Shown here piece by piece: positions 1 through 7,291 of a stretch of 55,086 bases of DNA. Numbering within the stretch: position 1 is the stretch's first letter; each line of letters starts with the position of its first letter. Below the pieces are notes generated by a model. That model was not told where the DNA came from. It did not search any database and saw nothing but the letters and a program-made list of their open reading frames with translations. Origin of the DNA: Actinomycetes bacterium (GTDB taxonomy: Bacteria; Actinomycetota; Actinomycetes; DATJPE01); assembly GCA_035506535.1 (NCBI GenBank), contig DATJPE010000068.1, forward strand, positions 1 to 55,086, written 5' to 3'. The position numbers and the translations under genes are program-made.

Positions 1-108
1 TGGTACACGGGCTCCGCCTGGACCAAGCCGGTCGGTGTCTACGCCGCCTACTTCCAGACCACCATGTCGTCCTACCGCGACACGGCCTCCAGCACCTGCT
101 ACCTGTGA
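1..108 (+). CDS. C-terminal fragment of a probable secreted protein
   Basis: Reading frame 1 is open from the first base and ends in TGA at 106-108, giving 35 residues. The fragment is rich in Trp, Tyr, Thr and Ser and has a Cys three residues before its end (STCYL), a composition common in exported actinomycete enzymes and inhibitors. The N-terminus lies outside the window and too little remains to name a family. It is separated by 76 bp from the next gene. Confidence 0.5.
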   Translation, partial: WYTGSAWTKPVGVYAAYFQTTMSSYRDTASSTCYL

Positions 109-171
109 CGCCGCCGCGGGGCCGGTCCCGAGAGGTTCGCCTTTCGAGACCGGTCCTTGGCCGCGCAGTCC

Positions 172-177
172 TACGAT
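172..177 (+). promoter_or_regulatory. -10 element (TACGAT) for a probably leaderless transcript
   Basis: TACGAT ends 7 nt before the ATG at 185, so transcription would start at or next to the start codon. No Shine-Dalgarno sequence is visible before that ATG. No clear -35 hexamer is seen. Confidence 0.45.
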
Positions 178-184
178 CCGAGCG

Positions 185-3100
185 ATGTCCGAGACGCCCG
201 CACCGACCTTCGACTTCCGGATGCTGGGGCCGCTGGCCGTCGAGCGGAACGACGTACCCGTCGCCCTCGCCGCGGAGAAGCCGCGGGCGCTGCTCGCGTT
301 CCTGCTGTTGCGGCGCAACCACGTCACTCCGATGGACTCCATCCTCGAGGCGCTGTGGGAGGACGCGCCCCCGCCGACCGCGCTGGCCGCCGCCCAGGTC
401 TACGTCTCCCAGCTGCGGCGGGCGCTGGCCGAGCCGCCGGGCCACCCGGTCACCATCGTCACCGCGCCGCCCGGGTACGTCCTGCGGGTCGACGAGCAGG
501 CGTGCGACATCGGACGCTTCGAGACCCTCCGCCGGCAAGCACGCGCCTGCGCGGATGCGCGGCAGACCGCGCGTCTGCTGCGTCTCGCCCTCGAGGAGTG
601 GAGCGGACCGGCGCTGGCGGACCTCCAGCAGTACCGGTTCGCAGCCGAGGTCGCCGCCGCCCTCGCCGAGGACCGGTTGACCACGCTCGAGGACCGAATC
701 GCCGCGGACCTGGCCTGCGGTGAGCACCGCGCTCTGGTCGGCGAGCTGACCGAGCTGACCTCGACGAACCCGTACCGCGAGACCCTGTGGGAGCAGCTCG
801 TGCTGGCCCTCTACCGGTCGGGGCGGCAGAGCGAGGCCCTGGCCGCGTACCAGCGCATGCGCGCCCTGCTTCAGGACGATCTGGGGATCGACCCGAGCCC
901 GCGGCTGCGCGACCTCGAGGCCGCGGTGCTCCGGCAGGACCCGGCGCTCGAGCGACCCGCCGATCTCCCGCCTTCGAGCCTGGCGGCAGTGGCGACCCCG
1001 GCCGCCCCGGAGCCGCCCACGATCTCCGACCCGCACGTCGTCGGTCTCCTGCTCACCGACGTCGAGGGCTCGACCCAGCTCTGGCATCGCTACGCCGACC
1101 AGATGCCGCAGGTGATGGTGGCCCACAACGACGTGGTCTCCGCGGTGGTCAGCGCCCACGAGGGACGGCTGCCACCCGACCAGGGCGAGGGCGACTCGCG
1201 CCTGGCGGTGTTCCCCTCGATCGTGCACGCCGTGGTCGCGGCCGGCGAGCTGCAGGACGCCCTGCAGGGCCACGAATGGCCGGAGGGCGTACGTCCGGCG
1301 GTGCGCATGGCGGTCCACGCGGGCAGCGTCGTCGAGGTCGCCGGGAACGTGTTCGGTTCCGCGGTACACCGCTGCGCCCGGCTGCGGGCTCTGGCCAACG
1401 GTCGCCAGGTCCTCGTGTCCGGCACCGCGGCTTCCCTCACGGGGGAGGCGCTGCCCGCGGCCTGGGAGCTGACCAGGCTCGGGCGATTCGCCTTGCGGGA
1501 CTTCGAGGACGAGGAGGAGGTGTTCCAGCTCGACCGTCGCGGCAAGGCGCTGGAGTTCCCGCCACTGCGCAGCTCGGTACGTCTTCCCGTCGACACGACG
1601 CCCTTCGTCGGGCGCCGCGACGAGGTCGAGGTGCTGGCCGGGGACGTCGCGCGGCACCGGCTCGTGACGCTGACCGGCCTCGGCGGCAGCGGCAAGACCA
1701 GATTGGCCGTCGAGTGTGCGCGGGTGTCCGTCGCGACCTTCCCAGTAGGCGTCACCTTTGTCGACCTGTCCTCCGCCACCTCGGAGACGGACTTCCGTCA
1801 AACGGTGCGGGACGCGGTCGAGAACGCGTCCCCTCACTCACTCGTCGTGCTGGACAACCTCGAGCAGATCCCGCGCGCCGGCGCGCTGGTCGCCGACCTG
1901 CTCGCACGGACACCGGCCCACGTGCTGGCCACCACCCGCCTGCCGCTCGGTGTGCCCGGCGAGGTCGTACGCCCGGTCGCCGCCATGCCCCGAGCGGACG
2001 CCGTCGCCCTGTTCCGGGAGCGAGCGATGGCCGCCGAGCCAGACGTGGAGATCGACCGCGACGTGGCCGGCGAACTGGTGGATCTGCTGGGCTGCGTCCC
2101 CTTGGCGCTCGAGCTCGCGGCGGCTCGGCTGCGCGTGGTCGACCTCGTCACGCTGCATGACACCCTCACCCGCGAGCTCAGCCTCCTCACCGACAGCGGC
2201 ACAGCGCGGCCGGAGCGGCAACGCTCGGTCACAGCGCTGCTCGTCGGCTCGTGGGACGAGCTGAGCGAGGCGCAGCGCCGGGTTCTCGGCGCCTTGGCGA
2301 CGTTCCGGACATGGACGACAGCGCAGCCACTGGCAACGACGACGGGGCTGCCCGGTGGCGACGTAATCGACGCCCTGGACCACCTCGTGTCGCGCGGGCT
2401 GGTCTCGCGCACGCGCGCAGACGGAGTCCCGACCTTCGGCGTGCTGGAGCTCGTTCGCGGCTTCGTGGAGCAGCACCTGGATCCGTCGCACGCCGAGCAG
2501 CTGCGAGCTGAGCACGCCCGGCTGTTCCTGACGCGGGCCCGGGACGCGTCCGGTGCGGCACGCGCGGAGCTGCGGGCGGCGCTGCGCTTCGTCGCGACGC
2601 AGAGCGCCGACCCGGGGCTGTCGACGGCGCAGCGGCTCGACCTCGGCCGGCTCGCCCTTCATCTGGGGTGGTACGAGGACGCCGTCGCGCTGCTGGAGCC
2701 AGTGGCCGCCGAGGCCGGCGCCGCGAACCCGCTCGGTCAGGCGCTGGTCCGTCGAGCCGGCCCGGGCGACCTCGCCCGCGGTCGCGACCTGTTGGCCGCC
2801 GCCGCGGACGGCGGCGACGCCGACGCGGCCGCGTCCCTCGGGGGGACGTACAAGGACAGCGATCCGGTTCAGTCGCGTCAGTGGTACGAGCGGGCCTTGA
2901 GCATCTCGCCCGAGGACCCCTACCCGCTGGGCAACCTCGTCGAGCTGGAGGTCCAGGAGACCGGGTCGCTCGCCTCTGTCGCGGCGCATCGCGCCCGACT
3001 CGAGGCAGGGCTTCGTCGTCGGCGCGGCGAGGCGGCGGGCCAGGAGGACCTGCCGTGGTCGTGGTTCGACGCCGGGAAGTTCGCCCTCCTGCTGGGCGAG

Positions 3101-3883
3101 GACGAGGCCGACGCGCTGCACTGCCTGCTGCGCGGGGTCACGACGGCCTCGCATCCGCAGCAGCTGCAGACGACGCTCGCGTCGATCCGCCGCCTGACCG
3201 TCCCCGGCGCCGACCCCGCGTGGGGGTTGGCAGCGCAGCTGCTCTCGCTCGCGCACGCCGCGCGCGTCGACTCCGGCGAGGGCCTGGCTGCGCCTGCCGT
3301 TACCCTGGCCGCGCCCGTCGTGGTTCTCGCCGGCGCCTCGGCGCGCGCCGACCACAAGCCGGTCATGGCCTGGCTGGAGCCGCTGGTCGCCGCGATGCCG
3401 GGCGGCGGCGGGACGATCGTCTCGGGCGGCACGAGCCAGGGGGTCAGCGCGCTGGCCGCCGCGGCTGGTCGTGAGCTGCCCGGCTGGCGCAGCGTCGGCT
3501 ACCTGCCGGCCCGGCTGCCCAGAGGTGTCACGTCGGACGACCGCTACGACCAGCTGCGCCGGACCCAAGCGGCCGGCTTCGGGCTGAGCGAGCCGCTGGC
3601 GTACTGGTCGGACCTGCTGGCCTCGCGCGTACGTCCTGCCGACGTCTACCTGCTCGGGATCGGCGGCTCGGTCCTCACCGGGCTGGAGCTGCACCTGGCC
3701 GCCGCGCTCGGCGCCGTGGTGGCCGTCGGGGGCGTGGAGTCCGCTGCCCTCGATGCGATCAGCCCGATCCCGACCGACATCCACGCCCAGCTCGTCCATC
3801 CTGAAGCTCGCAGCCTGCGCACCTGGCTGTCCACCACCGCTCCCTCTTGGAATGAACGCGGCGTTCTTCCAATAGGTCGGTAG
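185..3883 (+). CDS. SARP/BTAD regulator fused to cyclase-like, STAND NTPase, repeat and SLOG-like domains
   Basis: A 1232-residue cytoplasmic multidomain regulator. Residues about 5-90 form an OmpR-like winged helix and about 95-260 the bacterial transcriptional activator domain of SARP proteins. Residues about 285-440 match class III nucleotide cyclases: LTDVEGST and EGDSR keep the metal aspartates, but the usual NRAARL motif is HRCARL, so activity is uncertain. Residues about 480-750 are a STAND/NB-ARC-type NTPase with Walker A GLGGSGKT (near 500), Walker B VVLDNLEQ and VPLALELAAARL. Helical Sel1/TPR-like repeats follow (about 780-1000). The last 190 residues resemble the SLOG superfamily (LOG/DprA/TRPM), with SGGTSQGVS and LGIGGSVLTGLE. 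I chose the ATG at 185, not the in-frame ATG at 35, because homology begins at FRMLGPL and a -10 element sits 7 nt upstream. The SARP, cyclase and STAND calls are firm; the SLOG call is inferred from motif pattern. Target genes and ligand are unknown. Confidence 0.85.
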   Translation: MSETPAPTFDFRMLGPLAVERNDVPVALAAEKPRALLAFLLLRRNHVTPMDSILEALWEDAPPPTALAAAQVYVSQLRRALAEPPGHPVTIVTAPPGYVLRVDEQACDIGRFETLRRQARACADARQTARLLRLALEEWSGPALADLQQYRFAAEVAAALAEDRLTTLEDRIAADLACGEHRALVGELTELTSTNPYRETLWEQLVLALYRSGRQSEALAAYQRMRALLQDDLGIDPSPRLRDLEAAVLRQDPALERPADLPPSSLAAVATPAAPEPPTISDPHVVGLLLTDVEGSTQLWHRYADQMPQVMVAHNDVVSAVVSAHEGRLPPDQGEGDSRLAVFPSIVHAVVAAGELQDALQGHEWPEGVRPAVRMAVHAGSVVEVAGNVFGSAVHRCARLRALANGRQVLVSGTAASLTGEALPAAWELTRLGRFALRDFEDEEEVFQLDRRGKALEFPPLRSSVRLPVDTTPFVGRRDEVEVLAGDVARHRLVTLTGLGGSGKTRLAVECARVSVATFPVGVTFVDLSSATSETDFRQTVRDAVENASPHSLVVLDNLEQIPRAGALVADLLARTPAHVLATTRLPLGVPGEVVRPVAAMPRADAVALFRERAMAAEPDVEIDRDVAGELVDLLGCVPLALELAAARLRVVDLVTLHDTLTRELSLLTDSGTARPERQRSVTALLVGSWDELSEAQRRVLGALATFRTWTTAQPLATTTGLPGGDVIDALDHLVSRGLVSRTRADGVPTFGVLELVRGFVEQHLDPSHAEQLRAEHARLFLTRARDASGAARAELRAALRFVATQSADPGLSTAQRLDLGRLALHLGWYEDAVALLEPVAAEAGAANPLGQALVRRAGPGDLARGRDLLAAAADGGDADAAASLGGTYKDSDPVQSRQWYERALSISPEDPYPLGNLVELEVQETGSLASVAAHRARLEAGLRRRRGEAAGQEDLPWSWFDAGKFALLLGEDEADALHCLLRGVTTASHPQQLQTTLASIRRLTVPGADPAWGLAAQLLSLAHAARVDSGEGLAAPAVTLAAPVVVLAGASARADHKPVMAWLEPLVAAMPGGGGTIVSGGTSQGVSALAAAAGRELPGWRSVGYLPARLPRGVTSDDRYDQLRRTQAAGFGLSEPLAYWSDLLASRVRPADVYLLGIGGSVLTGLELHLAAALGAVVAVGGVESAALDAISPIPTDIHAQLVHPEARSLRTWLSTTAPSWNERGVLPIGR

Positions 3884-3905
3884 GAACGTCGCGTTCATTC
3901 CAAGA
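3845..3905. repeat. 22-bp inverted repeat spanning the stop codon of the SARP-STAND gene
   Basis: Arms at 3845-3866 and 3884-3905 are complementary over 22 bp with one mismatch. The 17-nt loop contains the stop codon at 3881-3883. Each arm also holds its own dyad, GAACG-N3-CGTTC. No T-run follows, so it is not a typical intrinsic terminator. It could be a factor-independent terminator, a cruciform, an operator pair or a relic of a small mobile element. Confidence 0.7.
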
Positions 3906-4006
3906 GTGGGGGCTGGGAACCCGCACGTCGTGCCCGTAGGTGCATAGGCCGTCGCGGAGGGTTACCTCGGGTGCCACCCCGGGACTACGTTGCGTGATCA
4001 TCCGCG

Positions 4007-4020
4007 CCTCCTCGAGGAGG
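4007..4020 (+). promoter_or_regulatory. Ribosome binding site embedded in a 14-bp palindrome
   Basis: CCTCCTCGAGGAGG is a perfect palindrome whose right half is the GAGGAGG Shine-Dalgarno for the ATG at 4026. Folded in RNA (5-bp stem, 4-nt loop) it would mask the ribosome binding site, which could limit translation. Confidence 0.45.
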
Positions 4021-4025
4021 GGACC

Positions 4026-5054
4026 ATGGCGTCGAACCGGGACCTCGAACAGCAAGTGGCGGAACTGACCCAGAAGCTGGAAGCACTGCAAGCCGCGGTG
4101 ATGCGGCGGGAGGACGTACCTGCCCCGGAGCAGCCCGCGGACCACGCCGCGGACCACGTCGTGTCGCGACGCGGCCTGCTCACCTCGTTGCCCGTCCTCG
4201 CCGCGGCCGGCGCCGGCGCGATGGCGCTGAGTGGGCTGACCGCGAGCCCGGCCGCCGCGGCCGCGGGCGACCCGTTGCTGCTCGGCCAGTCCAACGACCC
4301 CAGCGACCAGACCACGTCGCTGTTCATGACGAACAGCACCGACTACGCGCTCGACGTGACCACCGGCGGCATCCACGCCTCGACGATGCACATCGGCGAC
4401 GGCCAGGTGAACGACGACGGCGACCTCACCGTGCTGAGGTACGACGACTACACGCTGTACGTCGAGTGCCGCAACCAGGTCAGCAGCAGCGCGGACCACG
4501 GTGGCAGCGCGATCTACGCCGACGGCTTCATGGCGGCCGCCATCGTCGTCGACGGCTACGAGGGGCTACCGAACGGCCAGTCCCAGCCCAACAACGTCAC
4601 CCCCGGCCTGGGCCTCGACATCACCGGCCACGACTCCAGCCCGGGCATCCACGTCAAGACCGACGCGGCGGAACTGCTGCACGCCTCGCAGGGCGACACC
4701 TCGACCTCGACCGACGCGGCGCAGATCGTCACCCACGGCTTGGGCCGCGGCCTGTACGTCCAGTCGGTCAACACCTCCAACGCCAACGGCACGATCACCG
4801 GCGTCAACGCAGGCTCCGGTGCTGGCGTGTGGGGGACGAACTCCTCCTCCTCGCACGCCGGCATCGGCGTCGTCGGGGTCGGCGGGACCATCGGGCGGGG
4901 CGGGCGCTTCCGCGGCGGCGCCGCGGCCGTCCAGCTGCAGCCCTCCACCGCCTCGACCCACCCCGGCAGCGGCCAGGCCGGCGACCTGTTCGTCGACGCC
5001 AGCCACCGCCTGTGGTTCTGCAAGGGCGGCACCACCTGGCACCAGCTCGCCTGA
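4026..5054 (+). CDS. Tat-exported protein of unknown function, first of a tandem pair
   Basis: A 342-residue protein with an unusual N-terminus. Residues 1-30 form a short heptad-like coiled coil (LEQQVAELTQKLEALQ), followed by a linker and a twin-arginine signal SRRGLLTSL (Arg48-Arg49), a hydrophobic Ala-rich segment and an Ala-rich cleavage region near 80-90. The exported part is polar, rich in Asp, Thr, Gly and Ser and probably beta-structured. The last 60 residues (GVVGVGGTIGRGGRF through WFCKGGTTWHQLA) resemble C-terminal modules of surface or fibre-like actinobacterial proteins. The ATG at 4026 has a GAGGAGG ribosome site; an upstream in-frame start at 3990 would precede that site. It is followed 111 bp later by a paralogue. 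No enzymatic motif is seen and no function can be assigned. Confidence 0.8.
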   Translation: MASNRDLEQQVAELTQKLEALQAAVMRREDVPAPEQPADHAADHVVSRRGLLTSLPVLAAAGAGAMALSGLTASPAAAAAGDPLLLGQSNDPSDQTTSLFMTNSTDYALDVTTGGIHASTMHIGDGQVNDDGDLTVLRYDDYTLYVECRNQVSSSADHGGSAIYADGFMAAAIVVDGYEGLPNGQSQPNNVTPGLGLDITGHDSSPGIHVKTDAAELLHASQGDTSTSTDAAQIVTHGLGRGLYVQSVNTSNANGTITGVNAGSGAGVWGTNSSSSHAGIGVVGVGGTIGRGGRFRGGAAAVQLQPSTASTHPGSGQAGDLFVDASHRLWFCKGGTTWHQLA

Positions 5055-5165
5055 CACCGCTGGGTACCCCTTCGTACACGCAATCTTGCGGAACGTCACC
5101 GCACGCGCCCGTACGGGTTTACCGTGCCGCTGATCATCTTCCCCGGGGTGCCCAGGAGGTACGCG

Positions 5166-6188
5166 ATGGCGTCGACGCACGACCTCGAGCAGCAGGTGGC
5201 CGAGCTGACCCAGCAGGTGGCCGAGCTGAGGGAGTTGCTGGGCAGGCGGGAGGACGTACGCCCTCCCGCCGCTCCCGCGACCCGCGAAGCGAAGGTCTCC
5301 CGCCGAGGCCTGCTCACCTCCCTGCCGGCCCTCGCGGCCGCCGGTGCGGGCGCGGCGGCGCTGACCGGTCTCGCCGCGAGCCCCGCCCACGCCGCAGCCG
5401 GTGACCCGATGCTGCTCGGCCAGGTCAACGACCCCGGCGGCCAGACCACGTCACTGTCCATGCCGGACGAGACCGACGTCGCGATCGACGTCACGAACGG
5501 CGGAATCCACGCCAGCACCATGCACATCGGGGACCAGGCGGAGGGCGACAACGGCGACGTGTACGTCCTGCTGGAGGACCAGATCGCCCTCGCCGTCTAC
5601 TCCCGCAATCTGGTACGCAGCGCCGTGGAGTGGGGCGGCACAGCCATCTACGCCTCCGGCAAGATGGCGCCGGCCATCTCCCTCGACGCCTGGGACGGCG
5701 CCCCCAACGGCGTCGCCCCGCCGTTCGTCACGGTCCCCGGGATCGGCGTCCAGATCGTCGCGCACGACACCAGCCAGGGCATCGTCGCCTCCACCGAGAC
5801 CGCCGACGTGCTCGACCTCACCCAGTCCGACACGTCCACGACGACCGACGCCGCCCACCTCGTCACTCATGGGCTCGGACGAGGGGTGTACGTCGAGGCC
5901 GTCAACACCGCCAACGACAACGGCACCGTCACGGGCGTCAACTACGGCTCGGGCGCCGGCGTGTGGGGCACGAACGCCTCCGCCGTCCACGCCGGCATCG
6001 GCGTCGTCGGGGTCGGCGGGACCATCGGGCGGGGCGGGCGCTTCCGCGGCGGCGCCGCGGCCGTCCAGCTGCAGCCCTCTACCGCCTCGACCCACCCCAG
6101 CAGCGGCCAGGCCGGCGACCTGTTCGTCGACGCCAGCCACCGCCTGTGGTTCTGCAAGGGCGGCACCACCTGGCACCAGCTCGCCTGA
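5166..6188 (+). CDS. Tat-exported protein of unknown function, second of a tandem pair
   Basis: A 340-residue paralogue of the preceding gene with the same architecture: an N-terminal coiled coil (AELTQQVAELRELLG), linker, twin-arginine motif SRRGLLTSL (Arg46-Arg47), hydrophobic Ala-rich segment and an Asp/Thr/Gly-rich exported domain. The two proteins differ at many positions in the middle but are nearly identical in the last 65 residues. The corresponding DNA (4861-5054 against about 5995-6188) shows only two substitutions, which points to recent gene conversion or strong constraint. The ATG at 5166 follows AGGAGGT with good spacing. The gene ends 7 bp before the convergent acetyltransferase gene. 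Function unknown. Confidence 0.8.
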   Translation: MASTHDLEQQVAELTQQVAELRELLGRREDVRPPAAPATREAKVSRRGLLTSLPALAAAGAGAAALTGLAASPAHAAAGDPMLLGQVNDPGGQTTSLSMPDETDVAIDVTNGGIHASTMHIGDQAEGDNGDVYVLLEDQIALAVYSRNLVRSAVEWGGTAIYASGKMAPAISLDAWDGAPNGVAPPFVTVPGIGVQIVAHDTSQGIVASTETADVLDLTQSDTSTTTDAAHLVTHGLGRGVYVEAVNTANDNGTVTGVNYGSGAGVWGTNASAVHAGIGVVGVGGTIGRGGRFRGGAAAVQLQPSTASTHPSSGQAGDLFVDASHRLWFCKGGTTWHQLA

Positions 6189-6195
6189 CGCCTTA

Positions 6196-6675
6196 CTAGA
6201 GGGGGTGCCACATGTGGCGGTGCGGGAGGCCGGCGTCGTCGAACTCCGCGCCGAAGGCGACGTACCCGAGCCGCTCGTAGAACCCCAGCGCGTGCGTCTG
6301 CGCGCCGAGGTAGACCAGGTGCAGGCCGCGCTCGGCGGCGCGGGACTCCAGGGCGCGTACGAGCTGCGCGCCGACCCCCGCCCCGCGCAGCGAGCCCAGC
6401 ACGGCGATGCGGCCCAGGTGCCCGACGGGGCCCAGCGCCGCGTCGAGCCCGAGGAAGCCCGGCTCCTCGATGACGAGGCGCCCGGCGCCGACGTACTCCT
6501 CGCCACGCAGCGCCACCACGTGGTCCGCAGTCGCGTCCCGCTCGTCTCGTTCGAGGTCGAGCGGGACGCCCTGCTCCTCGACGAAGACGACGTAGCGCAC
6601 CCGCAGCGCACCCGCGAGGTCCAGCGAGGACTCGGCCAGTTTGACCGATACCTCGGGGAGGCCCACGTACGGCAT
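6196..6675 (-). CDS. GNAT-family N-acetyltransferase
   Basis: A 159-residue single-domain protein. The N-terminal part (ALRVRYVVFVEEQGVP) is the signature of the ElaA/YjcF-like GNAT branch. Acetyl-CoA binding is indicated by GRIAVLGSLRGAGVGAQLV (about residues 88-106), the RGAGVG pyrophosphate loop, and the C-terminal FYERLGYVAFG element. It probably transfers an acetyl group from acetyl-CoA to a small molecule or an amine; the substrate cannot be inferred. The ATG at 6675 is only 9 bp from the GTG start of the divergent membrane-protein gene, so promoters must overlap the coding starts and one or both messages may be leaderless. Confidence 0.85.
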   Translation of the reverse strand: MPYVGLPEVSVKLAESSLDLAGALRVRYVVFVEEQGVPLDLERDERDATADHVVALRGEEYVGAGRLVIEEPGFLGLDAALGPVGHLGRIAVLGSLRGAGVGAQLVRALESRAAERGLHLVYLGAQTHALGFYERLGYVAFGAEFDDAGLPHRHMWHPL

Positions 6676-6684
6676 CCTGCCAGC

Positions 6685-7236
6685 GTGACCCGGCGAGAGC
6701 GGCTGCGGTTCTGGGAGCACCCGCCAGGGCCGGTCTTCCACGCGCTGCTGGTCCCCCTCGGCCTGGCACTCCTCTGGAACGCCAGCCTGCCCGGCGACGA
6801 CTTCCTGCTCATCATGGTCGTGACGTTCCTCGTGGTGCTCGCCGCGGTGGTCTGGGCTGTCCGCGTCCTCGCCTTCATCGCGACCAGACGGCGCTTCTCC
6901 TGGTGGCTGGTCGTCGCGCCCGTGGCCGGTCTGGTCGTCCTGTCGCTCGACGTGACGAACCTGCCGCTTCAGGCACGCTTCCAGCTCAGCCGCACCGCGT
7001 TCGACCGGTCGGCGACGGCCTCGTCCCCGGAGACCGAGGCCCGCCAGCGGATCGGGCTGTACACGATCCAGTGGGTGTCCGACGAGGGCGACCAGATCCT
7101 GTACAGCGAGGTCCACGGCTGCGACATGCTCTGCGACGCCGGGTTCCTGTACGCCCCCCACGGTGCGCGCGCCGACGCCGGCATGACCGTCTCGCACCTC
7201 ACCGGGCCGTGGTACACCTACGTCGACGAGGGTTGA
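6685..7236 (+). CDS. Small membrane protein with an extracytoplasmic domain, unknown function
   Basis: A 183-residue protein starting at GTG 6685. Three hydrophobic segments are visible at roughly residues 13-30, 33-55 and 65-82, after a basic N-terminus (TRRERLRFW). The remaining 100 residues are hydrophilic and probably face the outside; they contain a closely spaced Cys pair (GCDMLCDAG) that could form a disulfide or bind a ligand. No family is recognised. The start is the only in-frame initiation codon before the first membrane segment. It is divergent from the GNAT gene with a 9-bp gap. Confidence 0.65.
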   Translation: MTRRERLRFWEHPPGPVFHALLVPLGLALLWNASLPGDDFLLIMVVTFLVVLAAVVWAVRVLAFIATRRRFSWWLVVAPVAGLVVLSLDVTNLPLQARFQLSRTAFDRSATASSPETEARQRIGLYTIQWVSDEGDQILYSEVHGCDMLCDAGFLYAPHGARADAGMTVSHLTGPWYTYVDEG

Positions 7237-7291
7237 GAGAGGACCTGCGGCCCTACCGCCGCGCCGAGCACCCGGCGCAGGCTGGACGGTC

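Noticed and set aside
35-184. N-terminal extension of the SARP-STAND protein from ATG 35
   Set aside because: It would overlap the upstream gene's 3' end, is Pro/Thr/Arg-rich and without homology; the ATG at 185 has a -10 box at the right distance.
3857-3895. GAACGCGGCGTTC and GAACGTCGCGTTC as LexA (SOS) boxes
   Set aside because: Actinobacterial SOS boxes have GAAC-N4-GTTC with flanking TC/GA; here the spacing is 5 and the flanks do not match.
1838-3898. A 686-codon open frame antisense to the SARP-STAND gene
   Set aside because: It has the Arg/Gly/Ala-rich composition of a GC-rich shadow frame and no recognisable domain, while the plus strand carries several clear domains.
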